Source: Deltaproteobacteria bacterium (GTDB taxonomy: Bacteria > Desulfobacterota > Syntrophia > Syntrophales > UBA2210). Taken from it: a DNA stretch of 42,633 nucleotides. The stretch is taken from positions 1-42,633 of the forward strand of contig JAFGBH010000027.1 in the NCBI GenBank assembly GCA_016933215.1, in the 5' to 3' direction. Position 1 is the stretch's first letter; the number at the start of each line of letters is the position of its first letter. Shown one piece after another: positions 35,784 to 42,633 of the stretch. Below the pieces are notes generated by a model. The model made no database searches. It was not told the DNA's origin and saw only the letters and a program-made list of their open reading frames with translations. The position numbers were made by a program, and so were the translations under genes.

Positions 35784-35801
35784 ATTGACACATGAGTCAA
35801 T
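35784..35801. promoter_or_regulatory. Operator-like palindrome in divergent promoters
   Basis: ATTGACACATGAGTCAAT: perfect 6-bp arms ATTGAC and GTCAAT around six bases. On the minus strand TTGACT (35795-35800) is 17 nt from TAAAGA (35772-35777), facing the acyl-CoA operon. On the plus strand TTGACA (35785-35790) is 16 nt from TACTAT (35807-35812), facing the cupin gene. Each arm doubles as a -35 element. This fits a site for a TetR- or GntR-type repressor, but no such gene is in the window. Confidence 0.5.
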
Positions 35802-35815
35802 TTTTATACTATTGA

Positions 35816-35865
35816 ATTGAACAGAGATCTCTAACCCCACTGATTGCGGCGGAGAAATTCAATTA
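35816..35865 (+). repeat. Degenerate dispersed repeat, copy E
   Basis: GAATTGAACAGAG followed by CCCCACTGATTGCGGCGGAG and AAATTCAATT. The core is the reverse complement of copy C with a few changes. It lies between the divergent acyl-CoA and cupin promoters. Confidence 0.55.
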
Positions 35866-35868
35866 TAA

Positions 35869-35897
35869 TTGACATTGGAGGCTTCATATTTTAAAAG
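35869..35897 (+). promoter_or_regulatory. Possible second promoter of the cupin gene
   Basis: TTGACA (35869-35874) and TAAAAG (35892-35897) spaced 17 nt, 39 nt upstream of the ATG. Confidence 0.5.
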
Positions 35898-35936
35898 ATT
35901 TTGTGACGTAAAAAAGTCCGGAGAAAGGGAAATATC

Positions 35937-36272
35937 ATGAAGATAGTACGGCTGAATGAAATGGAAGGAAGAAACAATTTGATGGCCGGTGGCATGGTGA
36001 AGTTCGTTCATTCCGACCATATGACAGTTGCCTCATGGACCTTCGGGGCCGGATCGATTTTCAAGGAACACAACCATCCCCATGAACAGATATTAAATCT
36101 CCTTGAGGGTACGATCGAGTTTACCGTTGATGAAGATACACAAATAATAGAGGCGCCGGCAGCTGTCGTGATTCCCCCCGATGCCATCCACTCGGGAAAG
36201 ACCATCACGGCATGCGCGCTTATAGATGTTTTCTATCCCGTACGGGAGGACTTTGCCTCCCTGGACAGATAA
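35937..36272 (+). CDS. Cupin-domain protein
   Basis: 111 residues, one conserved beta-barrel cupin domain. The metal ligands of motif 1 are visible in KEHNHPHEQI (His, His, Glu pattern); motif 2 is VVIPPDAIHSG with His. Small cupins of this kind bind a metal and act as isomerases, dioxygenases or sensors; no substrate can be named. The start follows AAGGGAAATATC. It is divergent from the acyl-CoA operon and shares its control region, and it precedes adk with 82 nt between. Confidence 0.85.
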   Translation: MKIVRLNEMEGRNNLMAGGMVKFVHSDHMTVASWTFGAGSIFKEHNHPHEQILNLLEGTIEFTVDEDTQIIEAPAAVVIPPDAIHSGKTITACALIDVFYPVREDFASLDR

Positions 36273-36280
36273 CTTTATCC

Positions 36281-36309
36281 TTGCCATAAACGGTATTTTT
36301 TCCTATAAG
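36281..36309 (+). promoter_or_regulatory. Sigma70-type promoter of adk
   Basis: TTGCCA (36281-36286) and TATAAG (36304-36309) with a 17-nt spacer, placing the start about 40 nt before the adk ATG. Confidence 0.65.
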
Positions 36310-36354
36310 GGCGTTGCCTCAACAAGCTAAAAATTCATGAAAGGATGGAAGATA

Positions 36355-37026
36355 ATGAATATTTTGATTTTTGGACCGAACGGAAGCGGCAAAGGCACTC
36401 AGGGTGCCATCGTACAGAAAAAGTACAATGTTCCCCATATAGAAACAGGGGTTATATTCAGAGAAAATATCTCAAAGGGAACGGATCTCGGCACGAAGGC
36501 AAAGGAATTCATCAACAAGGGCGAACTCGTACCCGACGACATCACAATCCCGATGATATTGAACCGCCTGAAAGAAGATGACTGCAAAGAGGGATGGCTT
36601 TTAGACGGCTTCCCGCGGAACCTTGCACAGGCGGAGGCAATGTATGAAGCCCTCCAGAAGGAAAATATGCCCCTCGATTATGTCATAGAAATCGAACTGG
36701 ACAGAGATACGTCAAAGAAGAGGATTATGGGAAGACGTCTCTGTGTCAATGACAACAATCACCCGAACAACATCTATATCGATGCCATAAAGCCCGCAGA
36801 AAAAGACGGCGAGTTCGTCTGCAGGGTCTGCGGGGGCGCACTTACCACACGCTCGGACGACCAGGATGAAGCTGCAATCGATAAGCGACACGGAATTTAT
36901 TACGATACCGAAACGGGAACCATGGCAGGCGTCAACTACTTCAAGGAAAGAGTTACGGTCATTGGAGTGGACGGGCTTCCTGGAGTAAAAGAGGTTTCCG
37001 AAGATCTCTTGAAAAAATTAGGATAA
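36355..37026 (+). CDS. adk: Adenylate kinase
   Basis: 223 residues from ATG 36355; an ATG six codons upstream is also in frame but the family N-terminus is MNILIFGPNGSGKGT. The enzyme interconverts AMP, ADP and ATP. P-loop GPNGSGKGT, AMP-binding ETGVIFRENI and LDGFPRNLAQAE are standard. The lid is long, with Cys-x2-Asp (LCVND) and Cys-x2-Cys (VCRVCGG), which looks like a metal-binding lid with an Asp in place of one Cys in the first pair. A strong terminator follows at 37053-37084. Confidence 0.95.
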   Translation: MNILIFGPNGSGKGTQGAIVQKKYNVPHIETGVIFRENISKGTDLGTKAKEFINKGELVPDDITIPMILNRLKEDDCKEGWLLDGFPRNLAQAEAMYEALQKENMPLDYVIEIELDRDTSKKRIMGRRLCVNDNNHPNNIYIDAIKPAEKDGEFVCRVCGGALTTRSDDQDEAAIDKRHGIYYDTETGTMAGVNYFKERVTVIGVDGLPGVKEVSEDLLKKLG

Positions 37027-37052
37027 AAAAAGATCCATGATAACAGCATATG

Positions 37053-37084
37053 AAAGCCTTCCCCTTCGGTGGGAAGGCTTTTTA
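37053..37084 (+). terminator. Intrinsic terminator after adk
   Basis: AAAGCCTTCCC pairs with GGGAAGGCTTT around CTTCGGT, followed by TTTTT. An 11-bp stem with a classic loop, 26 nt after the adk stop. The next gene, lepA, starts only 18 nt beyond it, so lepA needs its own promoter or readthrough. Confidence 0.92.
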
Positions 37085-37101
37085 CTTAGTAGATTATCAG
37101 T

Positions 37102-38898
37102 ATGAATACTATTCGTAATTTCAGCATAATAGCCCATATAGACCACGGCAAATCAACGCTCGCGGACCGCCTGATTCAGTATACGGGCATCGTGGAGGAG
37201 CGAAATATGAAGGATCAGATGCTCGACAGTATGGATATCGAGAGGGAACGAGGTATCACGATCAAGAGTCAGGCGATTACCCTCCCCTACCGGGCAAGGA
37301 ACGGCCGGGACTATATGCTGAACCTCATCGATACTCCCGGTCACGTGGATTTTTCATACGAGGTTTCCCGCTCCCTTGCGTCGTGCGAAGGTGTTCTTCT
37401 CCTGATCGACGCTGCACAGGGTGTACAGGCACAGACTGTGGCAAATCTCTACATGGCAATGGAACACGACCTGGAAATTATACCCGTTATCAACAAGATC
37501 GACCTTCCTTCGGCTGACATTGAACGGGTCATGGAACAGATCGACTCTGAACTCGGGCTCGATCCCTATTCAGCCCTTACCTGTTCGGCAAAGGAAGGAA
37601 CGGGTATCGAAGATATCCTCGAAGCGATTGTAGAAAAAATCCCCCCGCCTGAGGGCTCCTCATCGAATCCTCTTGCCGCACTTATATTTGACGCCCAATA
37701 TGATTCCTTTCGCGGTACGATTATACACTGCCGCATCTTTGAAGGAAAAATCAAAGGAGGCGATATCATACGATTCATGCATAACGAAACGACATATCGC
37801 GTCGAAGAGGTAGGACATTTCGCACTGGATCGCGAGAAGAAGAGTCATCTCGCCGCCGGCGATGTAGGATACATCATTGCGGGAGTAAAAACCGTCTCCG
37901 ACGTCACTATCGGTGACACGATAACACTGGAGAAAAGTCCCAGAAACAAGCCCCTGCCCGGCTTCAAGGATGTTAAACCGGTAGTCTTCGCATCAATTTA
38001 TCCAATCGCTTCCGATGATTATGAAGAGTTGGCGGTCTCGCTCGAAAAATTCAAGCTTAACGACGCATCGTTTATTTATGAAAAAGACTCCTCCGTTGCC
38101 TTAGGTCAGGGATTCCGCTGCGGTTTCCTCGGACTCCTTCATCTCGATATCGTGCAGGAGAGGCTAGAAAGAGAATATGATCTTTCCATCATCCTTTCGG
38201 TTCCGAGTGTTAAATACCGGTTTACCCTCGAAGGCGGAGAGATCGAGTACATCGATAATCCCATTCGATATCCCGAACCTTCGAAAATACAAATGAGTGA
38301 AGAGCCCTATATCCGTGCTACCATGCTGTTCCCGGAAAAATATATGGGTTCCGTTATGAAGCTCTGTATGGAAAAGAGGGGAGAAAATTCGATCGTACAC
38401 TACCCGAGTCCGGGACGCATCGAACTGATATTCGAGATGCCCCTGGCCGAAGTAATCACCGATTTTTATGACCGCCTGAAAACAATTACCCAGGGATACG
38501 GGTCCTTTGATTATGACTTTCTCGACTACCGTGAAAGCAAACTTATTCTTCTGGATATCCTTGTCAACGGCGAAAGGGTTGACGCACTTTCCCAGATTGT
38601 CCACCGGGGCAAGGCACGGGAACGAGGAGTACATGCCTGTGAGAGATTAAAAGACGAAATTCCCCGTCAGATGTTCAAAATAGCAATTCAGGGCGCGATA
38701 GGGGGCGAGATTATATCGCGCACCACCATTTCGCCCTATCGCAAAGACGTCACGGCAAAGTGCTACGGTGGCGACATCACTCGAAAAAGAAAACTCCTTG
38801 AAAAGCAGAAGAAGGGTAAAAAGCGGATGAAGATGGTAGGCTCGGTAGCAATACCCCAAAGCGCCTTCATCGCTGTGCTTAAATCCGATAATGAATAA
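37102..38898 (+). CDS. lepA: Elongation factor 4 (back-translocating GTPase)
   Basis: 598 residues, the usual LepA length. The ribosome-binding GTPase opens with NFSIIAHIDHGKSTLADRL, and has RGITIKSQ, DTPGHVDF and NKIDLP. The LepA-specific C-terminal domain ends KKGKKRMKMVGSVAIPQSAFIAVL. It acts on stalled or mis-translocated ribosomes. The ATG at 37102 has only a weak ribosome site and follows the adk terminator closely. It overlaps hemW by 8 nt. Confidence 0.98.
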   Translation: MNTIRNFSIIAHIDHGKSTLADRLIQYTGIVEERNMKDQMLDSMDIERERGITIKSQAITLPYRARNGRDYMLNLIDTPGHVDFSYEVSRSLASCEGVLLLIDAAQGVQAQTVANLYMAMEHDLEIIPVINKIDLPSADIERVMEQIDSELGLDPYSALTCSAKEGTGIEDILEAIVEKIPPPEGSSSNPLAALIFDAQYDSFRGTIIHCRIFEGKIKGGDIIRFMHNETTYRVEEVGHFALDREKKSHLAAGDVGYIIAGVKTVSDVTIGDTITLEKSPRNKPLPGFKDVKPVVFASIYPIASDDYEELAVSLEKFKLNDASFIYEKDSSVALGQGFRCGFLGLLHLDIVQERLEREYDLSIILSVPSVKYRFTLEGGEIEYIDNPIRYPEPSKIQMSEEPYIRATMLFPEKYMGSVMKLCMEKRGENSIVHYPSPGRIELIFEMPLAEVITDFYDRLKTITQGYGSFDYDFLDYRESKLILLDILVNGERVDALSQIVHRGKARERGVHACERLKDEIPRQMFKIAIQGAIGGEIISRTTISPYRKDVTAKCYGGDITRKRKLLEKQKKGKKRMKMVGSVAIPQSAFIAVLKSDNE

Positions 38899-40042
38899 AG
38901 ATCAATTAGTAAACACCAGCATTATGATACCCGGTCTCTATATTCATATCCCCTTCTGCCTCTCAAAATGTCATTACTGTAATTTCTATTCCGAGACATC
39001 ACTGAAGGACCTTTCCTCATATACCCAGGCACTTGTCGGAGAAATGGCCCTCTATAAGCAGCACTTCAAGAAATTCGATACGGTCTATTTCGGCGGAGGA
39101 ACTCCGTCAATTCTGAAGGCCGAAGAGGTAGCGGATATTTTGAGATCAATCAAACACTACTTTTCCCTCTCGGACGACAGTGAGATCACGATCGAGGCAA
39201 ATCCCGGAGACCTCCATCCTGAGTTCCTCAAATCGCTCCGCGATGAGGGAGTCAACCGCCTTAATATAGGCGTTCAGTCATTTGACGACGATATACTTGA
39301 TTTTCTCGGGCGGAGGCATTCATCCCGTGATGCGGTCCATGCAATAGAAACTACCTATAACGAGGGTTTCACCAATACAGGCCTCGACCTGATATACGGA
39401 ATCCCCGGCCAGAACATGAAGGAATGGATGGAGACGCTTGCGATGGCGGTTTCTTTCAAACCGGAGCATATCTCCTGTTATCAACTGACGATCGAAGCAA
39501 ACACACAGATAGGAAAACGACTGGGCAGGGGCGAGATTACACTCCCCGACGAGGACCTGCAGTATGACTTTTTCATGAAAACATCAGAAAGTCTCGAGGA
39601 TGAGGGCTACATCCACTATGAAATATCAAACTTCGCGCGAGAGACCAAGTTTATCTCACGACATAACAGCAAGTATTGGAACCACACGCCCTATCTCGGA
39701 CTGGGTCCCTCGGCCCATTCATTTTCAGGGAACACACGCTGGTGGAACCACGCTTCCACTGATCGTTACCTTGACAATATAAAAAAAGGAAAGTCTCCCC
39801 TTGAAGACACCGAGAACCTCGATATAAAAAGCTTGAGGATGGAGGCCTTTTTCCTCGGTTTGCGCACCGCGAAAGGGATAAACCTGCAGGATTTCAACAA
39901 CCGGTTTAATTATGATCTCGTGGCTGAAAAGGGGGACGTGCTCGCGAAACTCGAGGGAAGCGGACTGATTGAAATCGCAGACGGGCATATCGTGCCGACT
40001 CGCAGCGGCTTCGCCCTTGCCGACAGCCTCGCACTGATATAA
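38891..40042 (+). CDS. hemW: Radical SAM heme chaperone HemW-like
   Basis: 383 residues. Radical SAM motif CLSKCHYC gives Cys23, Cys27 and Cys30. GLYIHIPFC, FGGGTPS, EANPGDL, NIGVQSFDD and the C-terminal HemN-type domain are present. Family members were once called anaerobic coproporphyrinogen oxidases; this length and motif set fits HemW, which inserts heme. The gene starts inside the lepA end, a lepA-hemW arrangement common in bacteria. Met12 is an alternative start nearer to the family N-terminus. Confidence 0.92.
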   Translation: MNKDQLVNTSIMIPGLYIHIPFCLSKCHYCNFYSETSLKDLSSYTQALVGEMALYKQHFKKFDTVYFGGGTPSILKAEEVADILRSIKHYFSLSDDSEITIEANPGDLHPEFLKSLRDEGVNRLNIGVQSFDDDILDFLGRRHSSRDAVHAIETTYNEGFTNTGLDLIYGIPGQNMKEWMETLAMAVSFKPEHISCYQLTIEANTQIGKRLGRGEITLPDEDLQYDFFMKTSESLEDEGYIHYEISNFARETKFISRHNSKYWNHTPYLGLGPSAHSFSGNTRWWNHASTDRYLDNIKKGKSPLEDTENLDIKSLRMEAFFLGLRTAKGINLQDFNNRFNYDLVAEKGDVLAKLEGSGLIEIADGHIVPTRSGFALADSLALI

Positions 40043-40105
40043 AACAACCCTATTCCAGTACATCACGGAAGTTTCCTTATTCTCATAAATTGGTGCGTTT
40101 TTCCT

Positions 40106-40134
40106 TTGACATTGAAGGTTCGATGGATTATTGA
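40106..40134 (+). promoter_or_regulatory. Promoter of the antiporter cassette
   Basis: TTGACA (40106-40111) and TATTGA (40129-40134) with a 17-nt spacer, after hemW. A small hairpin AGAGTG/CACTCT (40155-40174) lies in the leader before the 39-codon gene at 40200. Confidence 0.6.
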
Positions 40135-40199
40135 TTACGGGATTTTTCTTCATGTTAGAGTGGGTTTTTTCACTCTCATGCATTCTGGGGGAATTATAT

Positions 40200-40319
40200 A
40201 TGGAAGACGAGAAGATGGAACTGTCGCATGAACCGGTTCCTGGATATAGAAAGATATTTTTTATCACTCTAGCAGCAGCCGTTTTATACTTGGCAATAAT
40301 CCTGATTAATACGATCTAA
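40200..40319 (+). CDS. Small single-helix membrane protein (39 aa)
   Basis: 39 residues from ATG 40200, with GGGGG 8 nt upstream. The N-terminal part is acidic and ends EPVPGYRKI, then one transmembrane helix (FFITLAAAVLYLAIILI). An in-frame ATG 23 codons upstream extends it but has no ribosome site. It is likely an accessory subunit of the membrane cassette that follows; function unknown. Between it and the next gene (40320-40414) only a short hairpin (GTGACT/AGTCAC) is seen. Confidence 0.6.
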   Translation: MEDEKMELSHEPVPGYRKIFFITLAAAVLYLAIILINTI

Positions 40320-40414
40320 CGAACATATATGTGACTTTCTTCCGGCGGAATATAGTCACGCAAGGTTAAACTCTGCAATTGTTGTTTGATAACCTCATAT
40401 AAAAGGAATTTAGC

Positions 40415-40666
40415 ATGGAGAAAGAAAAGGAATATTTATTCGACAAGCCCAAAAATGTGAAGCGTCTCTTGGGGATCTTTTACTCTATTCTCGTGCTCCT
40501 TCTGGCAGGAGATTTTTTCATCCATAAACACGCTGATTTCGGATGGGAAGGATGGCCCGAATTTTTCGCCGTTTACGGATTTGTGGCCTGTGTTGCGCTG
40601 GTACTTGCCGCGAAATATATTTTACGCCCTATCATGAAACGACGGGAGGATTACTATAATGATTAA
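40415..40666 (+). CDS. Small two-helix membrane protein
   Basis: 83 residues with AAGGA about 9 nt before ATG 40415. Charged N-terminus, two transmembrane segments (about 18-36 and 49-69), and a basic and acidic C-terminal tail RPIMKRREDYYND. It overlaps the MrpD-like gene by 8 nt, so the two are translationally coupled and probably form one complex. I recognise no named family. Confidence 0.7.
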   Translation: MEKEKEYLFDKPKNVKRLLGIFYSILVLLLAGDFFIHKHADFGWEGWPEFFAVYGFVACVALVLAAKYILRPIMKRREDYYND

Positions 40667-42440
40667 TGCTGTTCCTCCCGGTCTTATATTTATTGTCGGC
40701 GCTCTTTTGATTCCGCTCTTTCGGAACAGAACGATGAAGAGCGTCTATCTCCTGATCCTTCCCATAGCGAGCTTTATCAATCTCATCAGTATACCCGAGG
40801 GCTCCCATTTCGTGGTGCCCTTTCTCGAATACGATCTTACTTTTGCCCGTATTGACAGACTGAGCCTTATTTTCGGTTATGTCTTTCATTTAATATCTCT
40901 CATAACGATTATCTATGCCCTCCACGTAAAGGACAACCTTCAGCACGTGGCCGGCTTTGTTTATGGGGGAGCCGCACTCGGAGTAACCTTTGCAGGCGAT
41001 TTGTTTTCCCTCTTTATATTCTGGGAAATGCTGACAGTTGGTTCCGTCTTTCTTATCTGGGCAAACAGGACAAAAAAATCTCTCGACGCCGGATTCAGGT
41101 ATGCCCTTTATCATGTGATTGGGGGACTCATTCTCCTCGCCGGAATTCTCCTTCACGTCCACAGCACAGGCTCCATAGAATTCTCATTTATAGGCCTGGA
41201 AAATGGTAATTTGGGTTCCTATCTTATATTCCTCGGTTTCGGTATAAACTGTGCATGGCCCCTATTACACCCCTGGCTGACTGATGCATATCCAGAGGCT
41301 ACCATTACGGGCGTGATATTCTTGAGTGCTTTTACAACAAAGACGGCGGTATACGTGCTCGCACGGGCCTTCCCCGGAACGGCAATCCTCATATGGATCG
41401 GCGCCCTCATGACCATGTTTCCCATCTTCTATGCGGTTATAGAAAACGATTTACGAAGGGTCCTCGCATATAGTCTCATTAACCAGGTGGGCTTTATGGT
41501 CTGCGGAATAGGAATAGGAACAGAACTGGCTGTAAACGGGGCAGTGGCTCACGCTTTCAACGATATTATCTTTAAGGCCCTTCTCTTTATGTCGGTGGGC
41601 GCCGTCATGTACCGCACCGGCAAAGTGAACGCCACCGATCTTGGCGGACTGTACAAATCCATGCCGCTGACCTGCATATTCTGTATCGTCGGGGCCGCGT
41701 CAATTTCCGCCTTTCCTCTCTTCAGCGGGTTTGTCAGCAAATCGATGGTAATGAGCGCCGCATCACATGGCGGAATGAGCATCATATGGTTCATGCTCCT
41801 CTTTGCTTCAGCCGGCGTATTCCATCACGCGGGAATCAAGATTCCCTTTTTCGCATTCTTCTCACACGATTCTGGCATACGGACAAAGGAAGCGCCCCCT
41901 AACATGTTGATAGCAATGGGAATCGCGGCGTTTCTGTGCATCTTTATCGGCACATTCCCCTCCCTCTCTGTCTATCCCTTACTTCCCTACACGGTCAATT
42001 ATGAACCGTACACCGCATCTCATGTCATGGCGCAGACACAGCTTCTTTTCTTCTCGGCCCTTGCATTTACGCTTCTTCTCTTATCGGGAATCTACCCCTC
42101 TGAAATGCGTGCGATCAATTTAGATGCCGATTGGTTCTACAGGAAGGGATCGAGGCTTGTCATTTTTATAATAACGGGAATCGCCAGTGGTATCGCCAGA
42201 TTTTTCGACTATCTCTTCATTCAGCGTCTTCCCAGAATCCTTTCCGCCTTCAGCAAAAATCCGATCTCTGGACTCATACAGGGATATATGAAAATCGATG
42301 CGAGAAGTAACCCCTCTTCCTCATATACCAAAAGAGAGGCAAAGCCCGAACTCGTTAATATTATGCCGGCAGGTATACCCGTGCTGATTGCGGTTATCTT
42401 TCTCTATCTCCTGGCGTTCATATTCATTCAGTGGGGATAG
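40659..42440 (+). CDS. MrpD/NuoL-like proton or sodium antiporter subunit
   Basis: 593 residues, about 14 or more transmembrane helices. The proton-conducting domain carries Glu123 in FWEML (TM5), Lys228 in SAFTTKTAVYVL (TM8), and a late lysine in FVSKSMV. At the TM7 position where MrpD, NuoL and NuoM have a key Lys, the sequence reads FGINCAWPLLHPWL, giving Asn197. The partners MrpA-C and E-G or NuoK-type subunits are absent; only two small membrane proteins precede it. It may translocate H+ or Na+ together with an electron-transfer complex encoded elsewhere. Function is inferred from family only. Confidence 0.85.
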   Translation: MINAVPPGLIFIVGALLIPLFRNRTMKSVYLLILPIASFINLISIPEGSHFVVPFLEYDLTFARIDRLSLIFGYVFHLISLITIIYALHVKDNLQHVAGFVYGGAALGVTFAGDLFSLFIFWEMLTVGSVFLIWANRTKKSLDAGFRYALYHVIGGLILLAGILLHVHSTGSIEFSFIGLENGNLGSYLIFLGFGINCAWPLLHPWLTDAYPEATITGVIFLSAFTTKTAVYVLARAFPGTAILIWIGALMTMFPIFYAVIENDLRRVLAYSLINQVGFMVCGIGIGTELAVNGAVAHAFNDIIFKALLFMSVGAVMYRTGKVNATDLGGLYKSMPLTCIFCIVGAASISAFPLFSGFVSKSMVMSAASHGGMSIIWFMLLFASAGVFHHAGIKIPFFAFFSHDSGIRTKEAPPNMLIAMGIAAFLCIFIGTFPSLSVYPLLPYTVNYEPYTASHVMAQTQLLFFSALAFTLLLLSGIYPSEMRAINLDADWFYRKGSRLVIFIITGIASGIARFFDYLFIQRLPRILSAFSKNPISGLIQGYMKIDARSNPSSSYTKREAKPELVNIMPAGIPVLIAVIFLYLLAFIFIQWG

Positions 42441-42526
42441 CGGGATATAAAATGTCTTTAATAAATGTGCCTTAGATCATTATATTAAAGTATCATATAA
42501 GTGTTTTAAAATTGCTTCAAATGCAC

Positions 42527-42560
42527 AAAAAGCCTGGCAGATATATCTGCCAGGCTTTTT
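42527..42560. terminator. Bidirectional terminator
   Basis: AAAAAGCCTGGCAGA pairs with TCTGCCAGGCTTTTT around TATA. A and T tracts on both sides suit termination of the plus-strand antiporter cassette and of the minus-strand tRNA that follows. Confidence 0.9.
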
Positions 42561-42568
42561 CTTTTTAA

Positions 42569-42633
42569 TGGTGGCGGTGCAGGGACTTGAACCCCGGACA
42601 CTACGGATATGAGCCGTATGCTCTAACCTGCTG
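42569..42633 (-). tRNA. tRNA with CAT anticodon (partial, Met or Ile2)
   Basis: 65 nt at the window edge; the 5' acceptor strand and start of the D arm are outside. On the minus strand the anticodon arm TACGG-CTCATAT-CCGTA gives CAT. T loop TTCAAGT, discriminator A and encoded CCA are present. Without the acceptor and D arm, elongator Met and the TilS-modified tRNA-Ile cannot be told apart firmly. Confidence 0.9.

Overview
The window looks like a bacterial chromosome segment, most likely from an anaerobic Desulfobacterota (Deltaproteobacteria-type) lineage. This is inferred from gene content: a tungsten aldehyde:ferredoxin oxidoreductase with a four-cluster ferredoxin, a stand-alone CCG (HdrB-type) protein, a YedE-TusA pair, an acyl-CoA dehydrogenase/crotonase/CoA-ligase operon and a stand-alone MrpD-like antiporter subunit. 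No 16S rRNA is present, so the placement is not proven. There are five tRNA genes and about 34 protein genes. No phage, insertion sequence transposase or CRISPR array was seen.

Layout. 1-217 is the tail of a catalase-peroxidase gene with a strong terminator. 793-15244 is a long minus-strand housekeeping block. In the direction of transcription it reads gph-tilS-ftsH-folP-acpS-tsaE-lysC-comEA-like, tRNA-Pro, then tRNA-Leu-tig-clpP-clpX-lon, then tRNA-Val and tRNA-Asp. The second half is a complete protein quality-control operon that shares its transcript start with tRNA-Leu. 15451-17302 (plus) is a structured leader followed by a DUF2520 reductase-like gene and panB. 17309-21050 (minus) holds a lipoprotein, a thioesterase, AOR and its ferredoxin. 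21249-21629 encodes a small two-lobed protein. 22037-23365 (plus) is a GC-rich yedE-tusA pair behind a good promoter and a long leader. A CCG-domain protein and a second aspartate kinase follow.

26732-29020 encodes a PilB/GspE-type ATPase with an unusual N-terminal domain that resembles the small protein at 21249. It converges on a PilZ protein gene, so both are tied to c-di-GMP-type signalling. 29742-31430 holds a DUF4382 lipoprotein and a small membrane protein. 31600-35702 (minus) is an acyl-CoA operon, divergent from a cupin gene and separated from it by an operator-like palindrome. 36355-40042 (plus) holds adk, lepA and hemW. 40200-42440 is a three-gene membrane cassette with an MrpD-like subunit, followed by a terminator and a partial tRNA with a CAT anticodon.

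A dispersed intergenic repeat of about 110 bp occurs at several gene boundaries, in both orientations. It marks the joints between the blocks. The most interesting items are the candidate regulatory leader of DUF2520-panB, the shared two-lobed domain, the divergent operator, the crotonase lacking both classical glutamates, and the antiporter subunit with Asn where the family normally has its TM7 lysine.
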